From: JAHDHW01 sp965277415
GTDB taxonomy: Bacteria; Bacteroidota; Bacteroidia; Chitinophagales; Saprospiraceae
Direction of reading: 5' to 3'
Length of the DNA: 64,000 nucleotides
Assembly: GCA_965277415.1 (NCBI GenBank)
Contig: CBDICS010000035.1
Coordinates: 1 to 64,000 of the forward strand
A model generated the notes under the pieces. That model was not told where the DNA came from and did not search any database. It saw only the letters and a list, made by a program, of their open reading frames with translations. Position numbers and translations under genes: made by a program. This document shows positions 52,901 through 60,737 of this stretch, one piece after another. How positions within the stretch are numbered: the stretch's first letter is position 1; each line of letters begins with the position of its first letter.

Positions 52901-53371
52901 ATGAATTTTAAAACCCTTTTATTTCTTTGTTGTATTATTACTTTATTGCAAACCTGTAACTCAGGGTCTGCTTCTACTAATCAATTAAATGATAGCGCTG
53001 CAAAAGAAAAATCTATTGTTCCTCAAATCTCAGATCCGGGTGGTTTACCTTCTCATGAAATAGGGAACGTTAGTGCAAAAGATTATATGAGTAGATACCA
53101 AGCTTATATTGATGGAATGAATCATACGGTGTCAAAAAATAATGCTACGGAATATCCTGATGCTGGAAAGAAATTAATTTATGGAGCTAAAGTTGACCGA
53201 CTTGAATTATTCGAAATCCTTCAAGATTCTGACTCCGGAGATGATTTATATATAATGATGGGCATTATGCCAACAGACTCCACAGAAATGATTTTTGCAT
53301 TAAACTCTAGTTCCGCACAAGAATGGTTATACTTCGATTTTACACAACCATGTCCTACTGCATGTCCTTAG
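52901..53371 (+). CDS. Lipoprotein, unknown function
   Basis: 156 residues. Lipoprotein signal (LLFLCCIITLLQTCNSGS, Cys 19). The mature part begins with a Ser/Thr/Asn linker and then a small domain (GNVSAKDYMSRYQAYIDGMN, DLYIMMGIMPTDSTEMIFAL) ending with FDFTQPCPTACP, where a Cys pair sits at the very end. No family recognised. Divergent from the tail-fibre-domain gene. Confidence 0.6.
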   Translation: MNFKTLLFLCCIITLLQTCNSGSASTNQLNDSAAKEKSIVPQISDPGGLPSHEIGNVSAKDYMSRYQAYIDGMNHTVSKNNATEYPDAGKKLIYGAKVDRLELFEILQDSDSGDDLYIMMGIMPTDSTEMIFALNSSSAQEWLYFDFTQPCPTACP

Positions 53372-53610
53372 CTCGACTTTAGCCATTTGGTTTAGGTTAT
53401 TCAATTTTGTCTACCTATTGGTTTTGATTATTGTCTTGATAATCAATGTCTTATAAGGCAAGGTAATTTGAATTGTTCACCTGGTTTAGGTGAATTTACT
53501 TTTTACACAGTAAGTGTTTTTGTATGACTGTGCATAAAGTTGCTCTAATCACTTGTAAGTCATTTAAAACATTACTAAGCTGAAGTTGGAAATGGCTAAA
53601 GTCGAGCTTA

Positions 53611-53816
53611 GTACACTGTAAAATAAAAATAAGTAGTGTCCGGTTTTGTGTTTTCTTTTTTAGGTAGAAAATATTGAATCATGAATGTCCAATATTCAAT
53701 TTTGAATAGAAAGCCCGAGTAATCAGTAGGCTCTAAATTCAATATTCATGATTCGATATTGGATAATCAATATTTTTCCAATTTAAAAAATAGACAGTTT
53801 TTATTTTACACTGTCC
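53611..53816. mobile_element. 206-bp MITE-like element
   Basis: Terminal arms GTACACTGTAAAATAAAAA (53611-53629) and TTTTTATTTTACACTGTCC (53798-53816), 17 of 19 matched when paired. Next to the left arm is GTGTCCGGTTTTG, the motif repeated at 10631-10670. Inside, a second palindrome: ATTGAATCATGAATGTCCAA (53673) against ATTCATGATTCGATATTGG (53743). No coding capacity. Confidence 0.55.
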
Positions 53817-53918
53817 TTAGGACTGAGATATTTTGAAGACATATTTTGCCATGAGGAGTGAATGAAACATAAAGCAACAAAAAGTATTAATTTGTTTTTT
53901 AATGTAAAGAATATGTTT

Positions 53919-53926
53919 TAAATTTG
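53919..53926 (+). promoter_or_regulatory. Candidate -7 box TAAATTTG
   Basis: TAnnTTTG match 24 bases before the start at 53950. A TTG at 53892 is slightly too far (24-base spacer). Confidence 0.35.
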
Positions 53927-53949
53927 TATTTCAAATAAATTCTTCAATC

Positions 53950-54873
53950 ATGCCAAAATTTAACGTACAAAAGTCAATCACTATTAACGCTTCTGCTGGA
54001 AAAGTATTTGATGTCATTAGCGATTTTCACCACTGGCCAGTATGGTCTCCTTGGTTAGTTTCTGAACCAGAAGCAAAAGTAGACATAGATGAAGATGGCC
54101 AATATTATGAGTGGCTTGGCAATCGGGTCGGGTCAGGAAATATGAAGGTCAAGCAAGCTACTGCTCCGAATACAATAGATTACGATTTAAATTTCTTAAA
54201 ACCTTGGAAATCTTCTTCCAAAGTGAAATTTGAATGTAAGGCTAAAGGAAATGATACGGAAGTTATTTGGTCTATGGATAGTAGCTTGCCTTGGTTTATG
54301 TTTTGGATGAAAAAGATGATGATCGCCTTTATAGGCGCTGATTATGATCGAGGATTAAATATGTTGAAGGAATATGTTGAAGATGGTAAAGTAAATTCAA
54401 ACTTGGATTTTATTGGTCATACACAATATGAAGGATGTCAGTATATAGGAATTAAGAGAGAAACGTCTATGGATAAATTTGGCCCGGAAATGCAACAAGA
54501 TTTTGAAAAGATGATGGCTTATTGTGAAGAAAATGGATTGGAAATATTTAGTCCTCCCTTTTCAATATACCATAAATTTGATATGGTAAAAAATAAAGTG
54601 AACTATACTGGTGGAGTGCCTTTGAACAATATCCCTGATAATCTACCAGCTGATTTTATAAAAGGAGAAATTCCTGCAACTACAGTTTATAAACTTCGAC
54701 ATAAAGGTGCTTACAAGCATTTGGGAAATGCTTGGTCAACGATGTATGCTATGCATCGAAATAAAGAAATCAAACCTATTAAAAAGATTCACCCTTTTGA
54801 ACTTTATATGAATAGTCCAAAGGATGTATCTGAAGAAGAATTGATTACAGATGTTTGTTTTGCCGTGAAATAA
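53950..54873 (+). CDS. SRPBCC polyketide-cyclase-like plus GyrI-like domain protein
   Basis: 307 residues, soluble. Residues 1-150 are a START/SRPBCC barrel (SITINASAGKVFDVISDFHHW, PWLVSEPEAKVDIDEDGQY, WMDSSLPWFMFWMKK) that binds a hydrophobic ligand. Residues about 155-307 are a GyrI/AraC-effector-binding domain (ECQYIGIKRETSM-like opening, FSPPFSIYHKFD, IPATTVYKLRHKGAYKHLGN, HPFELYMNSPKD). This fusion is common in Bacteroidota; the ligand is unknown. Ends at a hairpin shared with the convergent epimerase gene. Confidence 0.85.
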   Translation: MPKFNVQKSITINASAGKVFDVISDFHHWPVWSPWLVSEPEAKVDIDEDGQYYEWLGNRVGSGNMKVKQATAPNTIDYDLNFLKPWKSSSKVKFECKAKGNDTEVIWSMDSSLPWFMFWMKKMMIAFIGADYDRGLNMLKEYVEDGKVNSNLDFIGHTQYEGCQYIGIKRETSMDKFGPEMQQDFEKMMAYCEENGLEIFSPPFSIYHKFDMVKNKVNYTGGVPLNNIPDNLPADFIKGEIPATTVYKLRHKGAYKHLGNAWSTMYAMHRNKEIKPIKKIHPFELYMNSPKDVSEEELITDVCFAVK

Positions 54874-54908
54874 GGATAAGGCAATTATGATAAGAGCGTA
54901 GAGGAAAC

Positions 54909-54955
54909 ATCATTTGTTACTAGTAGACGTTTAAAAATGGCTAGTGACAAATGAT
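54909..54955. terminator. Bidirectional hairpin between convergent genes
   Basis: ATCATTTGTTACTAG (54909-54923) pairs with CTAGTGACAAATGAT (54941-54955), one mismatch. Lies between the stops at 54873 and 54962. Confidence 0.6.
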
Positions 54956-54961
54956 CCATTA

Positions 54962-55612
54962 TTACTTTTTTATATCCCAATTTTCCAAGATCTTTTCTTT
55001 TGATCCGTTCATCCCAATGTTAAACATAGCTTGAGCTAAGACTTCTGAAGTGATCATACCTTTAGGATAGATCATATTCATCAAAGGATATAAATGTCGC
55101 ATTAATCGGTAAGAGAAATTTGGCTCATTCCGCTTTTCTACTGGATAGATATAGCCTGGTCGAAAAATATGTAGTGACTCAAAATGCTTGATCAAATAGT
55201 TTTCGGCCATTCCTTTATAACGAGCAAAGGATACCCTGCTTTTTTCTTTAGGATCAGCTCCATTGCCACTTAGGAAGCAAAAACGAGCTTTGGGACTATG
55301 TATTTTCAAAGCATCTGCAAAAGCGTTTGTATAATCAACTGTAATGATTTTAAATAAATCATCTTTTACTTGTCCCGTGTAGACACCTAAACAGAAATAG
55401 ACGGTATCTACATGCTGGAAATGTTTGTTTAGGCCAGAGAAATTCAAAAAATCGCTGTGAATGACTTCTACTAGTTTAGGATGGTCTATACCTGTAGGTT
55501 TTCTAGACAAAGAGACAACTTGTTCTATTTGTTCACTTTTTAAACAGTTTTTAAGAATAATACCGCCAATCATTCCAGTTGCACCAGTAAGTAGAACTTT
55601 TTTTTTGCTCAT
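54962..55612 (-). CDS. NAD(P)-binding Rossmann-fold oxidoreductase/epimerase
   Basis: 216 residues. N-terminal nucleotide-binding LLTGATGMIGGIILKNCL, then VVSLSRKPTG, DTVYFCLGVYTGQ, RFCFLSGNGADPKE, and YKGMAENYLIKHF with the Lys that replaces the YxxxK catalytic pair in this atypical short-chain group; LHIFRPGYIYP ends the conserved part. Substrate unknown. Transcribed with, and downstream of, phnA with the hairpin element E between them. Confidence 0.85.
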   Translation of the reverse strand: MSKKKVLLTGATGMIGGIILKNCLKSEQIEQVVSLSRKPTGIDHPKLVEVIHSDFLNFSGLNKHFQHVDTVYFCLGVYTGQVKDDLFKIITVDYTNAFADALKIHSPKARFCFLSGNGADPKEKSRVSFARYKGMAENYLIKHFESLHIFRPGYIYPVEKRNEPNFSYRLMRHLYPLMNMIYPKGMITSEVLAQAMFNIGMNGSKEKILENWDIKK

Positions 55613-55636
55613 AAAAAATAAAATTTAAAGACATAT

Positions 55637-55830
55637 AGTAATTGCAAGATTAGCATACTTTTTAAGTAAAGGACTAATACTGCGTATGCTAGAAGCAGTG
55701 CTTCACAAGACCGAAGGTCGATCACAAGCGAAGTGATCACTAAATCACATAGTCCATAAGACTGATCATCACATCACAAGCGAAGCGATCATCATAACAC
55801 AAATCTGAAATACTTTCTTGCAATTGTATA
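55637..55830. mobile_element. MITE-like element with modular hairpins, locus E
   Basis: Terminal repeats TAGTAATTGCAAGA (left, 55637) and TCTTGCAATTGTATA (right, ending 55830). Leader TATGCTAGAAGCAGTGCTT; hairpin units AAGACCGAAGGTCGATCAC, AAGCGAAGTGATCAC, ATAGTCCATAAGACTGATC and AAGCGAAGCGATCATC; tail ATAACACAAATCTGAAAT. Sits between two minus-strand genes. Confidence 0.7.
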
Positions 55831-55848
55831 CTATGTTTGGACATATGC

Positions 55849-56424
55849 CTAATTAGATTTTTTAACAAATTTTGTCAGGATTACAATATGTTGTCCATCA
55901 ACTTTGCCTTCGATGTATGCTGCATTATTAGGGTCAAGCCGAATTCTTCTGACCGCAAGGCCTCTTTTAGCGGTTATGCTAGAGCCTTTAACGTTTAAAT
56001 CCTGAATCAGCGTGACGGTATCTCCAGCTTGTAAAATATGACCATTACTGTCTTTATGAACAATAGGAGCATCTGTTTCGCTTATTTCAGACTTAGCCCA
56101 TTCCATTGTTTCATCATCTAAATAAAGCATTCCAATTAAATCCTGTGCCCAATTTTCCGAACTTAATCGGTTTAATAACCGATAAGCCATCACTTGGACT
56201 GCAGGTTCTTGACTCCACATACTTTCATTCAGACAACGCCAATGATTAATATCCATCTGATCAGAATCATTTATTTGAGATTGACATGTGCTGCACACAA
56301 GGATTTGATTTTCAGGAGCCTCGGAAGTCTTTGGAGGAACTAAATACGCAGAAAGTCCTTCTGTCCCAGAACAAAGTTCACATTTGGATTCAGAACGAGT
56401 ATGTAGAATGTCAGAAGTAACCAT
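55849..56424 (-). CDS. PhnA-domain protein
   Basis: 191 residues. N-terminal zinc ribbon (KCELCSGTEG ... LVCSTCQSQI; two CxxC pairs) and a C-terminal PhnA domain (GHILQAGDTVTLIQDLNVKG, KRGLAVRRIRLDPNNAAYIE, VDGQHIVILTKFVKKS). The name comes from phosphonate studies but bacterial PhnA is not required for phosphonate use, and its role is unclear. The zinc-binding residues are intact. Upstream of the epimerase gene on the same strand. Confidence 0.85.
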   Translation of the reverse strand: MVTSDILHTRSESKCELCSGTEGLSAYLVPPKTSEAPENQILVCSTCQSQINDSDQMDINHWRCLNESMWSQEPAVQVMAYRLLNRLSSENWAQDLIGMLYLDDETMEWAKSEISETDAPIVHKDSNGHILQAGDTVTLIQDLNVKGSSITAKRGLAVRRIRLDPNNAAYIEGKVDGQHIVILTKFVKKSN

Positions 56425-57142
56425 TAAAATTTATTGAAAATAAAGAGATTAGTGAATGATTTTAGAACAACTTACTAAGATTCCAGATGTTTTGAGAAGC
56501 GAAAGTTACGGATTTTATGATTGAATCAAGAAAAATTTGTTGGAACCACCATGGCAATCGCAAGATTCACTGGAAACTTGAATACACTGGAGGTAAAATA
56601 TCAAATTTTTATAAGAATGCTGGAAGCAAGATCCTCACAAAGCCCTTTAGGGCTGATAACAAGACCGAAGGTCGATCATAAGCAAAGCGATCACTAAATC
56701 ACATAGTCCTTAGGACTGATCACCACATCACAAGTGAAGCGATCATCCTAACACAAATCTAAAATGTCCTTCTTACAGCAATCGCCCTATTGGAGCCATC
56801 TTTTAAATAAATACCCTTGATGTACTATATCAAGCTATATAGCCATAATATAGGAGCAAATGCTAAATTCCCGACATGCATTTATACATCTAAAATAAAA
56901 AAAATAAAAATAATTTAATTTTGCACCAACCCTTTCTCTTTAATCTGCAACTATAGAGGTAATTATGCCAATCAGGAGTTAAAGTATTTGAACTTAAGGT
57001 TAAAGATTGAAGAAAAAGGTAATTGTGATGATATTCTAAAAACTTTTGGATCAGTTTAAATTAACTGATTTTTATCAAAATGAATTGAGTAAAAACATTT
57101 TCCCAAAAGTATTCATTCCTTGATTTGCATAAGGTAGCAATA
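56425..57142. other. 718-bp intergenic region with element F
   Basis: Holds element F (56553-56786). A TAATTTTG box at 56916-56923 may belong to a promoter for the sigma factor gene. At 57050-57081, TCAGTTTAAATTAACTGA is a palindrome; TTATCAAAAT follows as at 47859-47889. No gene recognised. Confidence 0.5.
56553..56786. mobile_element. MITE-like element with modular hairpins, locus F (5 units)
   Basis: Terminal repeats GGCAATCGCAAGA (56553) and TCTTACAGCAATCGCC (ending 56786). Shares TATCAAATTTTTATAAGAAT and leader AATGCTGGAAGCAAGATCC with locus C. Units: AAAGCCCTTTAGGGCTGAT, AAGACCGAAGGTCGATC, AAGCAAAGCGATCAC, ATAGTCCTTAGGACTGATC and AAGTGAAGCGATCATC. Three more units than locus C, so units are gained or lost inside the frame. 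Confidence 0.75.
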
Positions 57143-57691
57143 ATGAAGAATTCTGGAGATGAAAAGATACTGGTAAAAGCTTGCTTAAAAGGCGATATAA
57201 TAGCGCAAAAACGCTTTTATCATCGCTTTGGAGCCAAAATGTTGGCCGTATGCTGGCGCTATGCAAAAACGAGAGAAGAAGCGGAAGATTTATTACAAGA
57301 GGGCTTTTTAAACGTTTTTAAAAGTTTATCCAGCTATCAATTTAAAGGTTCTCTAGAAGGTTGGGTTCGAAAGATAATTGTTAATGTCGCTTTACAAAAG
57401 TTTCGAAAACAAAGCTTGACTTTTGATTCTAATATTGAAATAGAGCACATGAACTTGGAAAATCGGAACCATGAACAAATATATCAGCAGTTTGAGATCA
57501 AAGATTTACTTAGTATGCTAGATATTTTACCACGAGGTTGTAGAATCATTTTTAATCTATATGTACTGGAAGAATTTAATCACAAAGAGATTGCAGAAAA
57601 ACTAAATATTACAATAGGTACTTCAAAATCTCAGCTTGCAAAAGCAAGAAACTTAATAAAAGAGCAAATGAAAATTTCCCAATTGAGATGA
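57143..57691 (+). CDS. ECF-type RNA polymerase sigma factor
   Basis: 182 residues from ATG 57143. Region 2: LVKACLKGDIIAQKRFYHRF, MLAVCWRYAKTREEAEDLLQEGFLNVF and GSLEGWVRKIIVNVALQKFR. Region 4: LLSMLDILPRGCRIIFNLYV, EEFNHKEIAEKLNITIGTSK and SQLAKARNLIKEQM. Directs transcription of an envelope or stress regulon. Its stop overlaps the next start (ATGA), so the next product is probably its partner or cell-envelope output. Confidence 0.95.
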   Translation: MKNSGDEKILVKACLKGDIIAQKRFYHRFGAKMLAVCWRYAKTREEAEDLLQEGFLNVFKSLSSYQFKGSLEGWVRKIIVNVALQKFRKQSLTFDSNIEIEHMNLENRNHEQIYQQFEIKDLLSMLDILPRGCRIIFNLYVLEEFNHKEIAEKLNITIGTSKSQLAKARNLIKEQMKISQLR

Positions 57692-59184
57692 AAAGCAAAA
57701 AATACATACCTGATCACCTATTTCAAGAATCATTTGAAGATGCTTCTATTAAACCTTCCGATAGTGTTTGGATGGGTTTAGAAAATGAGCTCTTGGAGAT
57801 TCAAGCTACAAAGGCAAAGCGTAAGCGGAGAAGATGGTTTTTTCTATTCTTTGTAGTTGGAATATTGACACTAGCTTATGGAGGGATGACTTTCTTAGGA
57901 GAAGATGCTCAAGAAGAACTTGGCCAGGATGTAAATAACGATAATACTTCTCCCCAGCAGTTAAATTCACCGATAGATAAAGTTAAAAGTATTGAGACAA
58001 TTGCTTCAAACCACACTGAAAATTCTCAAAAACAAAAAACTAATACAGGACTTTCAATATCTGCGGATACAAATAACAGTATTAAAAACATCAATAAGTC
58101 AGAACAAACAATTTCAACTGTCGTCCAACAACCTGAATTAAAGTTGCAAAAGAAAGTATTTACAGCAGATGAACCTGCCCAGAGCTCTTCCTTTGTAACA
58201 GCTAAGCAACCAAATGAAAATGTAGAGAGACAACAGTTAAATACAACTGAATCCCAAAAAACACTTGATGATCAATTAACTAATGATCAAAGAAGTAAAG
58301 TTTCACCAATTTTAAAAGCGGAAGGCCGTCGTTCAATTTCACAAATTGATCTATTGACCAATGATTTTTTATTAAAACCGCTAACTTCAAAAGAAACAAA
58401 CCTCCGTCACTCAGCTTTAGAAGACGAAATATCGGAATCTAAAGATAGAATTCTTAGAAGATTGAGTATTGCCTTTTGGGCGTCTCGAAGCCATTTTGAC
58501 CGAAAATTGAAAGTCAATACTTCGGCTTCGGGTAATCCTAACCAATCAATTGCCTTTTTTAATCAACATGAATCTGGAAGTTCTGCTTGGTCTTACGGCC
58601 TGCAGGCGGGATATGATGTTAATGAGAAATGGCGTATTGAAACAGGTCTGGCTCTGACTCGATTTTCTTTGATTTCTAATTATGACATTCCAACGATCTA
58701 CAATGAGGGTAATCCTTCTATTGCAACGCTTTTGACATCTTTCAATACCAATAATATTCAATTTAATTTGAGAAATACTACGGGCTTGGAAGGAGGAGAT
58801 TTAGTAACAATCAATGAAAATATAGAACAGTTGACAGAATGGCTGATGGTGCCACTTTTGGCAACATATAAAATAAAAAAAGGAAGGGTTCACTTCCACT
58901 TGACTGCTGGACTAACTACTAGTTTTTTTCTAAACAATCACTTAATGGTCAATGAGTCTACAGGAGGAGTACAAGATTTTCAGCATTCTTTTTCAGAGGA
59001 TGCTGCTAAAACTCATTTTAGTTATAGAGGAGCATTAAATATTTTTTATCATGTTAGTCCCAGAAACGCTTTTTTTATTGGTGGACACTACCAAAATGCC
59101 TTTACAGCGGCTAATAGCCAAAAGGCAGTTCACCTTTTTCCCTCTTTGAGTGGTTTGCAATTTGGAACTCAAAGAAAGTTTTAG
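57688..59184 (+). CDS. Membrane protein with anti-sigma-like head and outer-membrane barrel-like tail
   Basis: 498 residues, translationally coupled to the sigma gene. Residues 1-45 are charged and cytoplasmic (YIPDHLFQESFEDASIKPSD), one membrane helix follows (WFFLFFVVGILTLAYGGMTF), then a Gln/Asn/Ser-rich linker (about 75-250) and a C-terminal beta-rich region with Tyr/Phe strands (WSYGLQAGYDVNEKWRIETG, FFIGGHYQNAF) like the PorT/outer-membrane beta-barrel repeats of Bacteroidota. In this phylum anti-sigma-like proteins are often fused to such tails. Binding of the sigma factor is inferred from gene order. Confidence 0.65.
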   Translation: MKSKKYIPDHLFQESFEDASIKPSDSVWMGLENELLEIQATKAKRKRRRWFFLFFVVGILTLAYGGMTFLGEDAQEELGQDVNNDNTSPQQLNSPIDKVKSIETIASNHTENSQKQKTNTGLSISADTNNSIKNINKSEQTISTVVQQPELKLQKKVFTADEPAQSSSFVTAKQPNENVERQQLNTTESQKTLDDQLTNDQRSKVSPILKAEGRRSISQIDLLTNDFLLKPLTSKETNLRHSALEDEISESKDRILRRLSIAFWASRSHFDRKLKVNTSASGNPNQSIAFFNQHESGSSAWSYGLQAGYDVNEKWRIETGLALTRFSLISNYDIPTIYNEGNPSIATLLTSFNTNNIQFNLRNTTGLEGGDLVTINENIEQLTEWLMVPLLATYKIKKGRVHFHLTAGLTTSFFLNNHLMVNESTGGVQDFQHSFSEDAAKTHFSYRGALNIFYHVSPRNAFFIGGHYQNAFTAANSQKAVHLFPSLSGLQFGTQRKF

Positions 59185-59190
59185 TCAATG

Positions 59191-59233
59191 ATATGACCAT
59201 GACACTTTATGAGAGAAAAGTGTCAGGTCATAT
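59191..59233. terminator. Hairpin after the sigma operon
   Basis: ATATGACCATGACACTTT pairs with AAAGTGTCAGGTCATAT (one bulge, 8-base loop), directly after the stop. No T tract follows. Confidence 0.5.
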
Positions 59234-59299
59234 CTAACCGACTAAAAGATAATAAAATCTCTTAATCGTAATCTAGTTATTAATCATAAAATTAAAAAA

Positions 59300-60271
59300 A
59301 TGAAAAATTTATTCACCTTTTTAGCCGTCTTTTTATCACTTTCTTTAATAATAACCTCTTGTGGGAACAATGATGATGATGTAAACCCTAGTGGAGCTTC
59401 ATCAAATTCATCAAATGTTGTTGATGTTTATTGTGATGAAATTGATGTATGGGTATTGGATAATTATCCAAATGAGACAATAGACAGCGTTACTTTAGTT
59501 ACTGATATTCTTCAAGGCACTGTTATAGATGTATATAAAGTGTATTTAAGTAATGGCGTTATTGCGACTTTTAATGTAGACGAAGTGTTCGGATTACCAG
59601 CTTGTTCTTTAATTGATCAGACTTTACCTTGTGGATGTCCAATCATAAATGATCCAGTATGTGTGGATGGAACGACTTATTATAGCGAATGTGAGGCATT
59701 ATGTGCAGGTGAAGATCCAAACGACATTGAACCTGGAGCTTGTAGCCCTTGTGGTTGTGACAATGTTTGGGATCCTGTTTGTGGTGATGGTGTAGACTAT
59801 GATAATGAGTGTTTAGCTATATGTGCGGGTGTTGATCCTTTAGATATCGTACCTGGAGAATGTGGAGATCCTTGTGATTCTTGTGCTGGAGATCCAGTAT
59901 GTGTGAATGGTATTGATTATGCTAATGAGTGTGAAGCACTATGTGCAGGTGTTGATCCTGATGATATTGAACCTGGAGCATGTAGCAGCGGTACTTGTAA
60001 TGTAGAAGCTTTATTCCCAACAGCGACAGTAGTGAGCGAAGTATCCGGATATGATGAAGTAGGATATGGAAATGCTTTTTACGCGATCGTTCTTGATTTT
60101 GGTGGAACTGAAATTACGGTATACTTTACTGAAACTTGTGAGTACTATACTTTCTGTGATTGTGATCCAGATTTGGATATCGTTTGTGGAGCTGGTACAA
60201 ATTATATTAATTCTTGTCATGCAGAGTGTGACGGAGTTGATGTTGGAGACATTACCCCTGGTCCTTGCTAA
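59300..60271 (+). CDS. Lipoprotein with four Kazal-like domains
   Basis: 323 residues. Lipoprotein signal (FLAVFLSLSLIITSCGNN, Cys 21). After a domain with a two-strand pattern (DVWVLDNYPNETIDSVTLV), four Kazal-type units follow: CGCPIINDPVCVDGTTYYSE, CGCDNVWDPVCGDGVDYDNE, CAGDPVCVNGIDYANECEAL and CDCDPDLDIVCGAGTNYINS, each with the CxC...PVC(G/V)xGxxYxxxC spacing and a CAGV tail. Kazal domains usually inhibit serine proteases; the P1 contact cannot be assigned here. Unusual in bacteria but known in Bacteroidota surface proteins. Confidence 0.75.
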   Translation: MKNLFTFLAVFLSLSLIITSCGNNDDDVNPSGASSNSSNVVDVYCDEIDVWVLDNYPNETIDSVTLVTDILQGTVIDVYKVYLSNGVIATFNVDEVFGLPACSLIDQTLPCGCPIINDPVCVDGTTYYSECEALCAGEDPNDIEPGACSPCGCDNVWDPVCGDGVDYDNECLAICAGVDPLDIVPGECGDPCDSCAGDPVCVNGIDYANECEALCAGVDPDDIEPGACSSGTCNVEALFPTATVVSEVSGYDEVGYGNAFYAIVLDFGGTEITVYFTETCEYYTFCDCDPDLDIVCGAGTNYINSCHAECDGVDVGDITPGPC

Positions 60272-60737
60272 TATTATTGCTACAGTTCAAATACAATAAC
60301 TGATTGTCATCGGGATTTGGTTTAAGTTGAATGCGATTAAAAGTTGTCAACTTAGCCAAATTCCGATTTTTGAGTTTAATTTGATAATCAAGTATTATTG
60401 ATGAATTACCCCAAAAGATACTGACTTAGAGTAAATTGAGGATTAGATCTTTCTTTGAGGCGAAAAATTATGTTCGTAGGCCGATTACGAAATCCCTAAT
60501 ATCCTCTACCTCTTAGTAGTTTTATAAAAGTGATTCTTTGACAAACCCCGTGTATGAGACAAAGCCATAAACAAGATCAAGGCTTCTTTTAGTCGCTTTT
60601 GATCTTATTTACGGCTTGTCCACGGGATTTGGTCAAAGAACGATAAAAGTCTACCTTCTTTGAATTGTAGTGCTTTTCCCCAGTACTATGATTTAAACTT
60701 TTGAAATCATGAAATAAGCCAAAACTTAATAAAAGGT
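60272..60737. other. Intergenic region with a long palindrome
   Basis: No gene. Dominated by the inverted repeat at 60535-60640, which may be a mobile hairpin element or a 3' stabiliser. Confidence 0.5.
60535..60640. repeat. Long imperfect inverted repeat
   Basis: Left arm TTCTTTGACAAACCCCGTG (60535) ... AAGATCAAGGC; right arm GATCTTATTTACGGC (60601) ... CACGGGATTTGGTCAAAGAA. Arms about 45 bases, mostly complementary, short loop. It lies 97 bases upstream of the metalloprotease gene. Confidence 0.6.

Larger units (their letters stand above)
53372..53949. other. Intergenic region with an inverted-repeat element
   Basis: Contains the element at 53611-53816 and a possible promoter box at 53919. 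Otherwise nothing recognised. Confidence 0.5.
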
